From the NCBI RefSeq assembly GCF_001552715.1, contig NZ_BCRS01000057.1, forward strand, positions 1-33,517: a stretch of DNA of 33,517 nucleotides, read 5' to 3'. A program made the translations under genes and the position numbers. Shown one piece after another: positions 8,603 to 17,361 of this stretch. The notes beneath the pieces were generated by a model. It made no database searches. It saw only the letters and a program-made list of their open reading frames with translations, and was not told where the DNA came from. The DNA comes from Mycolicibacterium vaccae NBRC 14118 = CIP 105934. Its GTDB lineage: Bacteria; Actinomycetota; Actinomycetes; Mycobacteriales; Mycobacteriaceae. Every line of letters begins with the position of its first letter. The stretch's first letter is position 1.

Positions 8603-9382
8603 ATGACGAATGTGGCGGGCTACGGGCCCTGGGCGGTCGTGGCCGGAGGATCGGAAGGCGTCGGAGCGGAGTTCGCCGACCTGCTGGCGCGGGCCGGGGT
8701 GAACCTGGTGCTGGTGGCCCGCAAGCCGGAACCGTTGGAGCGCACCGCTGCCCGATGCCGCGAGCACGGGGTGCAGACCCGCACGCTGGCGGTCGATCTG
8801 GTCGACGGTGCCGACGCGGTGATCGAGGCCACCGCCGACCTTGAGGTGGGGCTGCTGATCTACAACGCCGGCGCCAACACGTGCAGCGAGGAGTTCCTCG
8901 ACGCCGACCTCGCCGAGTTCGGGCGGGTCATCGACCTGAACATCACCGCGATGATGGCCCTGGTGCAGCACTACGCGCGCCCGATGCGGGACCGCCGGCG
9001 CGGCGGCATCCTGCTGGTCGGGTCGATGGCCGGCTACCTCGGTTCGGCGCGGCACACCGTGTACGGCGGGGTCAAGGCGTTCGGGCGGATCTTCGCCGAG
9101 AGCCTCTGGCTGGAACTGCGCGAGTACGACGTGCACGTGCTGGAGCTGGTGCTCGGCGTCACCCGCACCCCGGCGATGGAGCGGGTCGGACTGAACTTCG
9201 ACGTGCCCGGCCTGCGCGTCTCCGAGCCCGCCGACGTCGCCGCCGAGGGCCTCAGGCACTTGCCGGACGGACCGGTGCACGTGGTGAGCGGCAACCAGGA
9301 CGACGTCGCGCGGCGCAACGATCCCGACCGCGCGAAGGTGGTGCTCGGCGCGCACCGCTTCATGCAGAAGCTGATGGGCTAG
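8603..9382 (+). CDS. Short-chain dehydrogenase/reductase, probably NADP-dependent
   Basis: A 259-residue SDR. The dinucleotide loop is GGSEGVG at 15-21 in place of the classical TGxxxGIG. An Arg at 40 after the second strand suggests NADP(H). NAG is at 88-90, and the catalytic residues are S141 and Y154 with K158 (YGGVK). The substrate cannot be read from sequence; the group often acts on lipid or ketone substrates. The ATG at 8603 is supported by the family start. It diverges from the DUF3097 gene and converges with the zinc metallopeptidase gene, with which it shares a four-base CTAG in which both TAG stops lie. Confidence 0.87.
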   Translation: MTNVAGYGPWAVVAGGSEGVGAEFADLLARAGVNLVLVARKPEPLERTAARCREHGVQTRTLAVDLVDGADAVIEATADLEVGLLIYNAGANTCSEEFLDADLAEFGRVIDLNITAMMALVQHYARPMRDRRRGGILLVGSMAGYLGSARHTVYGGVKAFGRIFAESLWLELREYDVHVLELVLGVTRTPAMERVGLNFDVPGLRVSEPADVAAEGLRHLPDGPVHVVSGNQDDVARRNDPDRAKVVLGAHRFMQKLMG

Positions 9383-10464
9383 CCGAGCTGCTGACTCTGA
9401 TCCTCGGCAGGCGCGCCGATCTCGGCCAGCTTGGCCGGGTTCGACGTGACCTCGTCGATCACGGTGTGGATGAAGCGCATCTTCTCCAGCACCGGCGGCG
9501 GCAGCACGAACGGATACAGGTCCTCTTTGCCCATCGACCGGTTCACCATGTTCAGCGCCCACGACAGCGGCAACCAGAGGTCGATGAGCGTGTCGAAACC
9601 GCTGGGGCCCAACATCCTCCGGTCATACGTCGCCGTCGCCGGGGCGAGCCCGAACGCCGCCGCGGTGTCCAGCGTGTCGCGGATGTGCAGGTAGTGCGCG
9701 AACGTCTCGGCCCAGTCCTCGGCCGGATGCATGGTCGCGTAGGAGGACACATAGTCGTCCTCCCAGCCCGGCGGCGCACCCTCGCTGTAGTGCCGGTCCA
9801 GCGCGGCCTGGTAGTCGGCCCCCGGATCCCCGAAAAGTTCGTGGTAGCGGTCCAGGTAGTCCTGCGAGGTGCCGATCAGCCGGTACTGGTAGTAGTGGCC
9901 GATCTCGTGCCGGAAGTGCCCGAGCAGGGTCCGGTAGGGCTCGTCCATCGAGATCCGCAACTGCTCGCGGTGGACGTCGTCGCCCTCGGCGAGATCCAGT
10001 GTGATCACGCCGTTCTCGTGCCCGGTGAAGACCTTCTCGAACTGACTGGACAGCAGATCGAAGGCCAGCCCGAAGTCGGGGTCCGCATCGCGTCCGACGA
10101 TGGGCAGCGAGAGCTCGTGCAGTTCGGCGATCAGCCTGCGCTTGGCGCGCTCGGCATTGGCGAACGCCGCCAGCGCGATGGTGTCGGCGTCGTTGGGCCG
10201 GGTCCGGGTCAGCGCGCAGGAGACGCACAGCTTGGCGATCGGGCCCTTCTCGACCAGCCAGTTGCACTCGGCCAGATGCAGATTCGCGCACAGCTGGAAG
10301 CGCTGTTCATCGACCGCGCCGGCGTGTTCGCTCTCCTCGGTGGGCGCGATCACCAGCAGCGCCATGTCGTCGAGCGAGAATCCCAGTGCGCTACCGCAGT
10401 TCAGGCACACCGAGTTCTCGAAGGCCAACCGCTGACCGCAGTTCGGGCATGTGAAGTCACGCAT
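9379..10464 (-). CDS. Putative zinc-binding metallopeptidase with N-terminal zinc ribbon
   Basis: A 361-residue protein that fits the putative zinc-binding metallopeptidase family (PF15887 type). The N-terminus is a zinc ribbon (CPNCG at 6-10, CLNCG at 20-24), with another Cys cluster at about 59-83 (C59, C67, C80, C83). The peptidase motif HEIGH at 186-190 gives two His ligands and the catalytic Glu, with a third ligand probably in EDWAETFAHYLH at about 249-260. No signal peptide or membrane segment is visible, so it is cytoplasmic. Its start overlaps the transglutaminase stop by 8 bases, making it the last gene of the four-gene cassette. Its association with ligase-like proteins suggests it hydrolyses or processes their product. 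M. tuberculosis Rv2568c is, from memory, the counterpart. Confidence 0.87.
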   Translation of the reverse strand: MRDFTCPNCGQRLAFENSVCLNCGSALGFSLDDMALLVIAPTEESEHAGAVDEQRFQLCANLHLAECNWLVEKGPIAKLCVSCALTRTRPNDADTIALAAFANAERAKRRLIAELHELSLPIVGRDADPDFGLAFDLLSSQFEKVFTGHENGVITLDLAEGDDVHREQLRISMDEPYRTLLGHFRHEIGHYYQYRLIGTSQDYLDRYHELFGDPGADYQAALDRHYSEGAPPGWEDDYVSSYATMHPAEDWAETFAHYLHIRDTLDTAAAFGLAPATATYDRRMLGPSGFDTLIDLWLPLSWALNMVNRSMGKEDLYPFVLPPPVLEKMRFIHTVIDEVTSNPAKLAEIGAPAEDQSQQLG

Positions 10465-11356
10465 TCGGCACTCTTCCCTGGCACGGCGCGACGTCGACGG
10501 CCACGTCGATCACGCTGCTCTCCGAATCGGTGTAGATGATCCCGCGCAGCGGCGGTATGTCGGCGTAATCCCGGCCGTATCCGACCGTCACGTAGCGCTC
10601 GTCGACCATCTGGTTGTTGGTCGGATCCAGTCCGAGCCACAGGTTCTGGGGGGTCCACACTGACGCCCACGCGTGCGTCGCATCGACTCCTACCATGCGT
10701 TCCTTCCCGGGGGGAGGGTCGGTGGCCAGATACCCGGAGACGTAACCGGCAGCCAGACCATTGGCCCGCAGACAGGCGATCGCCAGCCGCGCGAAGTCCT
10801 GACATACCCCTTCCCGCGCCGCCAAAACCTCGCTCACCTTGGTCGACACCGTCGTCGAACCCGAGCGGTAGGTGAAATCGGTGTAGATGCGCTCCGTCAG
10901 ATCGCACAGCACGTCGATCAGCGGCCGGCCCGGGGTGAAACTCGGTGCGGCATAGGCGCGGATCTCGTCGGTGAGCTCGGGTGGGTCCAGGTCGAGGGTG
11001 AACTCGACGGCCGCCGCCCCGTCGGGCCCGATCGGGCGGGCGATCTCCCACGGCGCGCGGGCCGACGGCCCGTCGTACAGATCGGGGGGCGGCGGATCCA
11101 CTTCGACGACGGAGCGGCTGGTCACCGTCAGCACCCGGTGGCGTTGCGTGACGTGGAAATACGAGCTGACGTTGCCCCATCCGTCACGGCTGGTCGAGCT
11201 GTCGGCGGCCTCCGGGTCCAGGACGAGTTCGTGGAACAGGCACCGTTGACGGGCCGACTCGCGCGGCGTCAGGAATCCGCGTCCGTAGGAGCTGGTGACC
11301 ACGTCGGAATACCGGTACTCGGTGCGGTGGGTGATCTCGTAGCAGCGGCCGGTCAC
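10457..11356 (-). CDS. Transglutaminase-like cysteine peptidase family protein
   Basis: A 299-residue protein with the bacterial transglutaminase N-terminal beta domain (residues 1-90, beginning CYEITHRTEYRYSD) and a transglutaminase/papain-like core. The catalytic triad is intact: GVCQDFARL with C185, DATHAWASVW with H228, and LGLDPTNN with D244. Such proteins can act as peptidases, amidases or transferases. GTG at 11356 overlaps the stop of the ATP-grasp/alpha-E gene as GTGA, which fixes the start and implies coupling; a longer frame to 11386 would overlap more and lacks conserved sequence. It is the third gene of the cassette. The partner genes suggest it works on a product made by the ATP-grasp protein; this is inference. 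Confidence 0.9.
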   Translation of the reverse strand: MTGRCYEITHRTEYRYSDVVTSSYGRGFLTPRESARQRCLFHELVLDPEAADSSTSRDGWGNVSSYFHVTQRHRVLTVTSRSVVEVDPPPPDLYDGPSARAPWEIARPIGPDGAAAVEFTLDLDPPELTDEIRAYAAPSFTPGRPLIDVLCDLTERIYTDFTYRSGSTTVSTKVSEVLAAREGVCQDFARLAIACLRANGLAAGYVSGYLATDPPPGKERMVGVDATHAWASVWTPQNLWLGLDPTNNQMVDERYVTVGYGRDYADIPPLRGIIYTDSESSVIDVAVDVAPCQGRVPNA

Positions 11357-13989
11357 GGGAACACCCGTCGTTCGTGCGGGCCCCACAGCGGCTGCATGTC
11401 GCCGGGCAGGGACAGGTGGACCGCGGTGATGACGCTGGCGAGCTCACGCACGTCGCGGTGGATGGCGCCGAGCAGCGCGTCGAACTCGACCCGTCGGCCG
11501 TCGGGGGCGATCTCCGCCAACTCGCCGGGCTCGATACGGCGCAGCCTGGCGGCGATCTCGTCGACCATCCGCTCGGGCCGCGACGACCCCGAGGCGCCGG
11601 GCAGCGACCGCAGGTGGGTCCGCAGCCGGTCGAGCTGATACACCAGCGAGCGCGGATTGTCGGCGTCGAACAGCAGCAGCTCCGCCAGGCCGGTCACGCT
11701 GAACTTCCCGGGGTTGCGCCTGCGGTAGATCACCAGCGATTCGCAGGCCACCAACGTCGATTCGGTGATGGTCTGCTCGGCGCCCGGGGTCCGTGCCGTG
11801 GTCATGGTGGCCCGCAGCAGTGCCGTCAGCGCGAGGGCCCGTTCGATCCGCTTGCCGATGTCGAGCATGATCCACCCGACGTCGTGCACCATCGATTCGG
11901 CGATGACGCCCGACAGCGTCAGCATCCCGGCCAGCGTCAGGCTGTTCGTCGACGCCAGGAACGCGTCGCCCTCGGCCTTGGAGTCCGGCGGTGTGCCGGG
12001 CGCGGTCAGCAGCGCGCGTTCCAGTGCGGTCAGCACCATCCAGGTGTCGTTGGACATCTGGTCGCGCACCGCGCGGGCGGCCAGGCCGAGACGTTCGACC
12101 GACTGGGCCAGGGAGCCGGGCCGGTGCCGGTCGGCGGTCAGCGACCACAGGGTGGTCGGCGCGGTCGCGACCCTCTCGGTGTAGTCGGCGCCCGCGCCGG
12201 TGTCGGTTCCGGTGATCGAGCCGAGCGCGGTCAGCAGTACCGGCACGCACTCGCTGCCGTCCATCGCGCGCCGGTACCGGAATTCGTGGTAGCGCTCGCG
12301 GGTGACGGTGAGCAGCCGTGCCATGTGCTCGGCGCGTTCGGCGTAACGGCCGATCCAGAACAGGTCCGACAGCACGCGCGGCGAGCTGACCTCCTGGGTC
12401 GGGCTCGCGGTGGCCAGCACAGGCAGCGCCGGGATCGTCTCCGCGGTGATCCGGCTCGGCGCACGAACCCAGATATCCTTGGCCGCAACCGATTTAAGTC
12501 GATAACCGTCGGCGCCCGGGGCCGCCAGGAATCCCAGGCCGCCGATCATCGGGGCGTAGCCGCCGCGTTGGGACACGGTGAACAGCCGCATGCCGACGCT
12601 CGACGACGACAGCCCGCCGTCAAGGAAGTCCGCGGGGGCCGACGAGAATTCCGGCAGTTCCTGACCGACCCACTGCCACGGGGTGGCGGCGATGCGCGCG
12701 GCCAGCGACTCCCGCTGGGCCGACGACAGCTCCGGCCCGACGATGGCCTCTCCCCCGGTGACCGGTTTGAGCAGCAGCGACGACAGGTTGGCCAGCACGT
12801 GCGACCGTTCCACGTCGATGCCGGCCCAGTACAGCGGGGCGGTCGGCAGCAGCGGCGACTCGCCGAACAGTTTCTCGGCCAGCTCTGGCAGGAAGCGAAG
12901 CAGCCCAGGGCTTTCCAGCACACCGCTGCCCAGGGTGTTGACCACGGTCACCGCCCCGCGGCGCAGCACCTCCACCAGGCCCACCACCCCGAGGCGGGAA
13001 TTGGGTCGCAGGTCGAGCGGGTCGGCATAGGCGGCGTCCACCCGGCGCAGCACCACGTCGACCCGCTTGAGGGTGCCCATCGACCGCATCCACAGCTTGC
13101 CGTCGCGGACCACCAGGTCCGCGCTCTCGACCAGCGGCAGCCCCAGCACGCTGGCCAGGTAGGCCTGGTCGAACGCCGTCTCGGAGTGGATGCCGGGGCT
13201 GAGCACCACCACCACGGGCTCCTCGGCGGTCTCCGGGGCGGCCTCGACGAGCGCCAGCCGCAGCGCCTGGGCCCACGGCGACACCGGTTGCGGACCGACC
13301 TGTTCGTAGAGCTCCGGTATCGCGTGCGCGATCACCCGCCGGTCGGCCAGCGCGTACCCGGCCCCCGACGGCGCCTGCGTCCAGTCGGCGTTGACGACGA
13401 AGTCGCCGGCGCGGTTGCGGCTGACGTCGCAGCCGTGCAGGAAGAGTTGGTGGCGTCCGGGCAGCTCGATGCCGTGGGCGGCCCGGACATATCCGGGATG
13501 GGCGAACAGCAGCTGCGGGGGCAGCACCCCGCTGGTGAGCGCGCACCGCTCGCCGTAGAGATCGGTCAGCACCGTGTCGAGCAGGCGCGACCGCTGCACC
13601 AGCCCCGCCTCCAACCGGTCCCAGTCGGACGCGGAGACGATCAGCGGCAGCGCGTCGAGGTGCCACGGCCCCGCCACCGTGTCGTCGCCGTCGGTCTGGA
13701 TGTAGGTGATGCCGTCGTTGTCGACCAGGCCGCGCACGACCGCACGCAGCCGGTCCAGGCCGTAGCGACCGCGTTCGCGCACACAGTCGGCCAGTTCCTG
13801 CCAGGCCGGCCTGACTTGACCTGCCGCGTCGATGAATTCGTCGTAGCCCGCGGCGGGGCCGCTGAACTGCGGCTGGAGGTCGAACAGCGCCTGTTGAGCC
13901 CGCATGGTGCCGTAGGGCGCCAGCGGGTTGTCCAGGTCTGCGGGTCCGGCGCCCGGGTGGGGCGTCGGAGACGGTGCGGGGTAGGCCAT
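11353..13989 (-). CDS. Circularly permuted ATP-grasp / alpha-E domain fusion protein
   Basis: An 878-residue two-part protein. The first part, about 20-530, is the circularly permuted ATP-grasp type 2 domain. Visible features are GYDEFIDAAGQVRPAW, LFLHGCDVSRNRAGDFVV, VVLSPGIHSETAFDQAYLA, NTLGSGVLESPGLLRFLPE and LLLKPVTGGEA. The second part, about 535-870, is the helical alpha-E domain starting LSDLFWIGRYAERAEHMARLL. ATP-grasp enzymes join carboxylates to amines or thiols through acyl phosphates; for this subgroup a peptide ligase role was predicted from comparative genomics, and the substrates are unknown. The ATG at 13989 overlaps the preceding stop as TAATG. In some genomes the two domains are separate genes; here they are fused, as in M. 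tuberculosis Rv2567 (from memory). No truncation or frameshift is seen. Confidence 0.92.
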   Translation of the reverse strand: MAYPAPSPTPHPGAGPADLDNPLAPYGTMRAQQALFDLQPQFSGPAAGYDEFIDAAGQVRPAWQELADCVRERGRYGLDRLRAVVRGLVDNDGITYIQTDGDDTVAGPWHLDALPLIVSASDWDRLEAGLVQRSRLLDTVLTDLYGERCALTSGVLPPQLLFAHPGYVRAAHGIELPGRHQLFLHGCDVSRNRAGDFVVNADWTQAPSGAGYALADRRVIAHAIPELYEQVGPQPVSPWAQALRLALVEAAPETAEEPVVVVLSPGIHSETAFDQAYLASVLGLPLVESADLVVRDGKLWMRSMGTLKRVDVVLRRVDAAYADPLDLRPNSRLGVVGLVEVLRRGAVTVVNTLGSGVLESPGLLRFLPELAEKLFGESPLLPTAPLYWAGIDVERSHVLANLSSLLLKPVTGGEAIVGPELSSAQRESLAARIAATPWQWVGQELPEFSSAPADFLDGGLSSSSVGMRLFTVSQRGGYAPMIGGLGFLAAPGADGYRLKSVAAKDIWVRAPSRITAETIPALPVLATASPTQEVSSPRVLSDLFWIGRYAERAEHMARLLTVTRERYHEFRYRRAMDGSECVPVLLTALGSITGTDTGAGADYTERVATAPTTLWSLTADRHRPGSLAQSVERLGLAARAVRDQMSNDTWMVLTALERALLTAPGTPPDSKAEGDAFLASTNSLTLAGMLTLSGVIAESMVHDVGWIMLDIGKRIERALALTALLRATMTTARTPGAEQTITESTLVACESLVIYRRRNPGKFSVTGLAELLLFDADNPRSLVYQLDRLRTHLRSLPGASGSSRPERMVDEIAARLRRIEPGELAEIAPDGRRVEFDALLGAIHRDVRELASVITAVHLSLPGDMQPLWGPHERRVFP

Positions 13990-16900
13990 TACTGCAGAAC
14001 GGTACGCACTCGCCGCAGATCGAGGATGCCCGGTGCACCCACATCGGTGGCCTGCCGGGCCTGCTTCTCGCGCAGACCGGCCAAATCGACCTTGCCCGGG
14101 GTGAAGCCGCTGGTCTCGAATCGCCGGGCCCGCCGCGACTCGGCCTCCACCGCGTTGACCGGAGGGGTGTCGTAGGCACGACCGCCGGGATGGGACACGT
14201 GGTAGGTGCATCCGCCGCGGGACATGCCGGTGGCGGCGTCGACGAGCTCCAACCGCAGCGGACCGTCCACGGTGATCGTGGGGTGCAGTGCACTCGGCGG
14301 CTGCCAGGCGCGGTAGCGCACCCCGCCTACCTGTACGTCGGGGTTGTCGGTGGCCAGCAGCGGCACCGGGTGTCCGTTGACCGTGACGAGGTAGCGCTGC
14401 CGGTCCGCGCCGATCAGCCGGACCTGCAGCCGCTCCACCGAGGAGTCGACGTAGCGCGCGGTCCCGCCGGTCGTCGCCTCCTCCCCCAGCACGTTCCATG
14501 GCTCGATGGCGCCGCGCAGCTCGATCTCGACACCGCCGAGCACCGCGGTCCCGATGCGCGGGAAGCGGAACTCGGTGAACGGGTCCAGCCAACTGGTGTC
14601 GAACTCGACGCCGTGGCCGCGCAGATCCGCGGCGACCTCCGCGATGTCCTGAATCAGGAAGTGCGGCAACAGATATCGGCCGTGCAGGTTGGCGCCGTGC
14701 CGGATGAGCGGTGCGCGCAGCGGTTCGTCCCAGAACCACGCGACCAGCGAGCGGACCAGCAGGGACTGCACCATCGCCATCTGGGGGTGGGGCGGCATCT
14801 CGAAGCCGCGCAGCTCCAGCAGTCCGAGTCGGCCGCGGACGCTGTCGGGGCTGTAGAGCTTGTCGATGCAGAACTCCGCGCGGTGGGTGTTGCCGGTGAT
14901 GTCGGTGAGGAGATGGCGCAACGCCCTGTCGGCGATCCACGCGTACGGCCCACCCGGCTCCCGGGTCAGCCGGGCGATCTCGGCGAACGCGATCTCCAGC
15001 TCGTACAGGGCGTCGGGACGGCCTTCGTCGACGCGCGGCGCCTGCGAGGTGGTGCCGATGAACCTGCCGGCGAACAGGTACGACAGCGCCGGATGCCGCT
15101 GCCAGTAGGTCAGCAGTGAGACCAGCAGATCGGGGCGGCGCAGCAGCGGCGAATCTGCCGGGGTGATGCCGCCGAGGGTGATGTGGTTGCCTCCGCCGGT
15201 GCCGCCATGTGTGCCATCGGTGCCGAACTGTTCGGTGGACAGCCGGGCCAGCCGGGCCTGTGCGTAGAGCGTCTCCAGCTGTGCGCGCTGCTCGGCGAAC
15301 GACGCGGTCGGGGCGACGTTGACCTCGATGACGCCCGGGTCCGGGGTGATCGACATGGCCGTGAGCCGGGGGTCGTCGGGTGGGCCGTAGCCCTCGATCA
15401 CGACGGGGCATCCGGTTGCCGCGGCGGCCAGCTCGATCCGGTGCACGAGGTCGACGAAGTGCTCCAGTTCCTCGCTGGGCGGCAGGAACACGTACAGCAG
15501 ACCGTCGCGGACCTGGCCGACCAGCGCGGTCGTCGGCAACCGGTCGGTGTCCTCCTCCTCCGGGGTCGCCGGGTCGTGCTCGGCCGCTCCCCGGCCGGGC
15601 AGCGGTGGGCGGCGCTCGATCGGGTCGGCAGGCAGCGCCGGGCGGGGCGGACGCCAGCTGATCGAGTCCAGCGGAAGGCGCAGACCGGCCGGGGAATCGC
15701 CGTCGAGCAACACGATCCGGCCGCGGCGCAGCCGCCAGTCCGCGCTCGCCCACCCGGTGTCGTCGTCGCGGCGGTGCAGCGGCAGCACGTACGCCGCGGG
15801 GTCGGTGACCGGGGTGTCCAGCCGGGCCAGCAGTTCGGCGCGCGCGTCGGGGCTGTCGCCGCCGAGGTCGTCCTCGGCGGGCACCGGGTCGCCTTCCGGC
15901 CGGCGCACGGCCTTGACCAGGCTCACCAACGCATCCTCGTAGGCGGGGCGGACCTGACCGGCGGGCAGGTCGAGGCCCTCGGCGATCGCGGCGAGCAGCC
16001 GGGCCGGGGCGTCCGGTGCCGGTGTGCGCGGGTCCCGATCCTCCGCCCAGGGGTCGGCCAGCAGCGTCTCGTCCACCCACAGAGGTTCGCCGTCGGTCCG
16101 CCAATAGAGACCGATCTGCCAGCGCGGCAACGGTTCTCCCGGGTACCACTTGCCCTGGCTGCGCTGGACCAGGCCGTGCGGCGCCCACACCGCCTTCAGC
16201 CGGGCGGCCAGCGCGGAGGCCCTTTCGCGTTTGTGCGGGCCGTCGGCGTCGGTGGTCCATTCCGGGTCGACGCGGTTGTCGATCGAGACGAAGGTCGGCT
16301 CGCCGCCCATCGTCAGCCGCACGTCCGCCGCGCCCAACCGGTCGTCGACGCGCGCACCCAGCGCGTTGATCGCCGCCCAGGCCTGCTCGGTGTAGGGCAG
16401 GGTCACCCGCGGGTCCTCGTGGACGCGGGTCACGACGTTGCTGAATTCCAGTGTGGTCTCGCAGGGTTCGGTCGCGCCGGTGATCGGCGCGGCCGAGGCC
16501 GGGTGGGGTGTGGCCGACAGCGGGATGTGCCCCTCGCCGGCGAACAGCCCGGAGGTCGGGTCCAGCCCGATCCAGCCGGCTCCGGGGATGTAGACCTCGG
16601 TCCAGGCGTGCAGGTCGGTGAAGTCCGCGGCCGGACCGGACGGGCCGTCGAGCGCTTCGACGTCGGAGGTGAGCTGGACGAGGTAGCCCGACACGAACCG
16701 GGCGGCCAGCCCGAGTTGACGCAGGATGGAGACCAGAAGCCACGCCGAGTCCCGGCACGATCCGATACCGGTGCGCAGGGTGACGTCCGGGGTCTGCACG
16801 CCCGGCTCCATCCGCACCGAGTAACCGACGTCGGCGTTGACCGCGCGGTTGAGCGCGACGAGGAAGTCGATGGTGCGGGTGCCGGACGCCACGGTGAAGT

Positions 16901-17318
16901 TCTCCACCCACGCCTGGGCGAGGCCGCCCGGCCCAGCACCGTCGCCGACCTCGTCGACCGGCCGCAGGTAGGGCTTGAGGTCCTCGGCCAGCGCCGGCGG
17001 GTAGGTGAAGCCGACGTGCTCGGCGTAGTCCTCGATGAAGAAGTCGAACGGGTTGACCACCTTCATGTCCGCGATCAGCCCGACCGTGATGGTCAGGCTG
17101 CGGGTGCGCGACGGGAACACCAGCCGGGCCACGAAGTTGCCGAACGCGTCCTGCTGCCAGTTGACGAAGTGATCGGCCGGTTCCACCGTCAGCGAGTAGG
17201 CCTCGATCGGGGTGCGCGAGTGCGGCGCGGGACGCAACCGGACCACGTGCGGATAGACCTCGACGAGTCTGTCGAACGTGTAGCTGGTGCGGTGCTCCAG
17301 GGCCACCTTGATACCCAT
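13989..17318 (-). CDS. DUF2126 protein with N-terminal transglutaminase domain
   Basis: A 1109-residue protein. Residues 1-90 form the transglutaminase N-terminal beta domain (IKVALEHRTSYTFDR). The core triad is C188 in GIGSCRDSAWLL, H237 in DLHAWTEVYIPG and D253 in GLDPTSG, all intact. The remaining ~800 residues are the DUF2126 region, with RLTMGGEPTFVSIDN, KWYPGEPLPRWQIGLYWR, GTGGGNHITLGG, and HPQMAMVQSLLVRSLVAWFW. Parts of this region resemble a glutamate-cysteine-ligase/glutamine-synthetase-like fold in published family analyses (recalled, not tested). ATG at 17318 starts the conserved MGIKVALEHRT; a GTG at 17336 is the alternative. It is the first gene of the four-gene cassette, 43 bases downstream of the DUF389 gene. 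Counterpart from memory: Rv2566. Confidence 0.92.
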   Translation of the reverse strand: MGIKVALEHRTSYTFDRLVEVYPHVVRLRPAPHSRTPIEAYSLTVEPADHFVNWQQDAFGNFVARLVFPSRTRSLTITVGLIADMKVVNPFDFFIEDYAEHVGFTYPPALAEDLKPYLRPVDEVGDGAGPGGLAQAWVENFTVASGTRTIDFLVALNRAVNADVGYSVRMEPGVQTPDVTLRTGIGSCRDSAWLLVSILRQLGLAARFVSGYLVQLTSDVEALDGPSGPAADFTDLHAWTEVYIPGAGWIGLDPTSGLFAGEGHIPLSATPHPASAAPITGATEPCETTLEFSNVVTRVHEDPRVTLPYTEQAWAAINALGARVDDRLGAADVRLTMGGEPTFVSIDNRVDPEWTTDADGPHKRERASALAARLKAVWAPHGLVQRSQGKWYPGEPLPRWQIGLYWRTDGEPLWVDETLLADPWAEDRDPRTPAPDAPARLLAAIAEGLDLPAGQVRPAYEDALVSLVKAVRRPEGDPVPAEDDLGGDSPDARAELLARLDTPVTDPAAYVLPLHRRDDDTGWASADWRLRRGRIVLLDGDSPAGLRLPLDSISWRPPRPALPADPIERRPPLPGRGAAEHDPATPEEEDTDRLPTTALVGQVRDGLLYVFLPPSEELEHFVDLVHRIELAAAATGCPVVIEGYGPPDDPRLTAMSITPDPGVIEVNVAPTASFAEQRAQLETLYAQARLARLSTEQFGTDGTHGGTGGGNHITLGGITPADSPLLRRPDLLVSLLTYWQRHPALSYLFAGRFIGTTSQAPRVDEGRPDALYELEIAFAEIARLTREPGGPYAWIADRALRHLLTDITGNTHRAEFCIDKLYSPDSVRGRLGLLELRGFEMPPHPQMAMVQSLLVRSLVAWFWDEPLRAPLIRHGANLHGRYLLPHFLIQDIAEVAADLRGHGVEFDTSWLDPFTEFRFPRIGTAVLGGVEIELRGAIEPWNVLGEEATTGGTARYVDSSVERLQVRLIGADRQRYLVTVNGHPVPLLATDNPDVQVGGVRYRAWQPPSALHPTITVDGPLRLELVDAATGMSRGGCTYHVSHPGGRAYDTPPVNAVEAESRRARRFETSGFTPGKVDLAGLREKQARQATDVGAPGILDLRRVRTVLQ

Positions 17319-17361
17319 AGCGGTAGATCCCACCACACCGCGGTGCGCGATGCAGGATGCA

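Noticed and set aside
11374..14175. 933-codon plus-strand open frame opposite the ATP-grasp gene
   Set aside because: No recognisable motifs and low-complexity RGQH-rich composition; alaS, rarA and aspS show the same kind of shadow.
13990..16911. Upstream extension of the ATP-grasp/alpha-E frame to 1852 residues
   Set aside because: The extension is out-of-frame DUF2126 coding sequence with no conserved motifs; the real start at 13989 overlaps the previous stop (TAATG).
17336..17345. CACCGCGGTG palindrome upstream of the DUF2126 gene
   Set aside because: Short and GC-only; too weak to call a terminator or operator.
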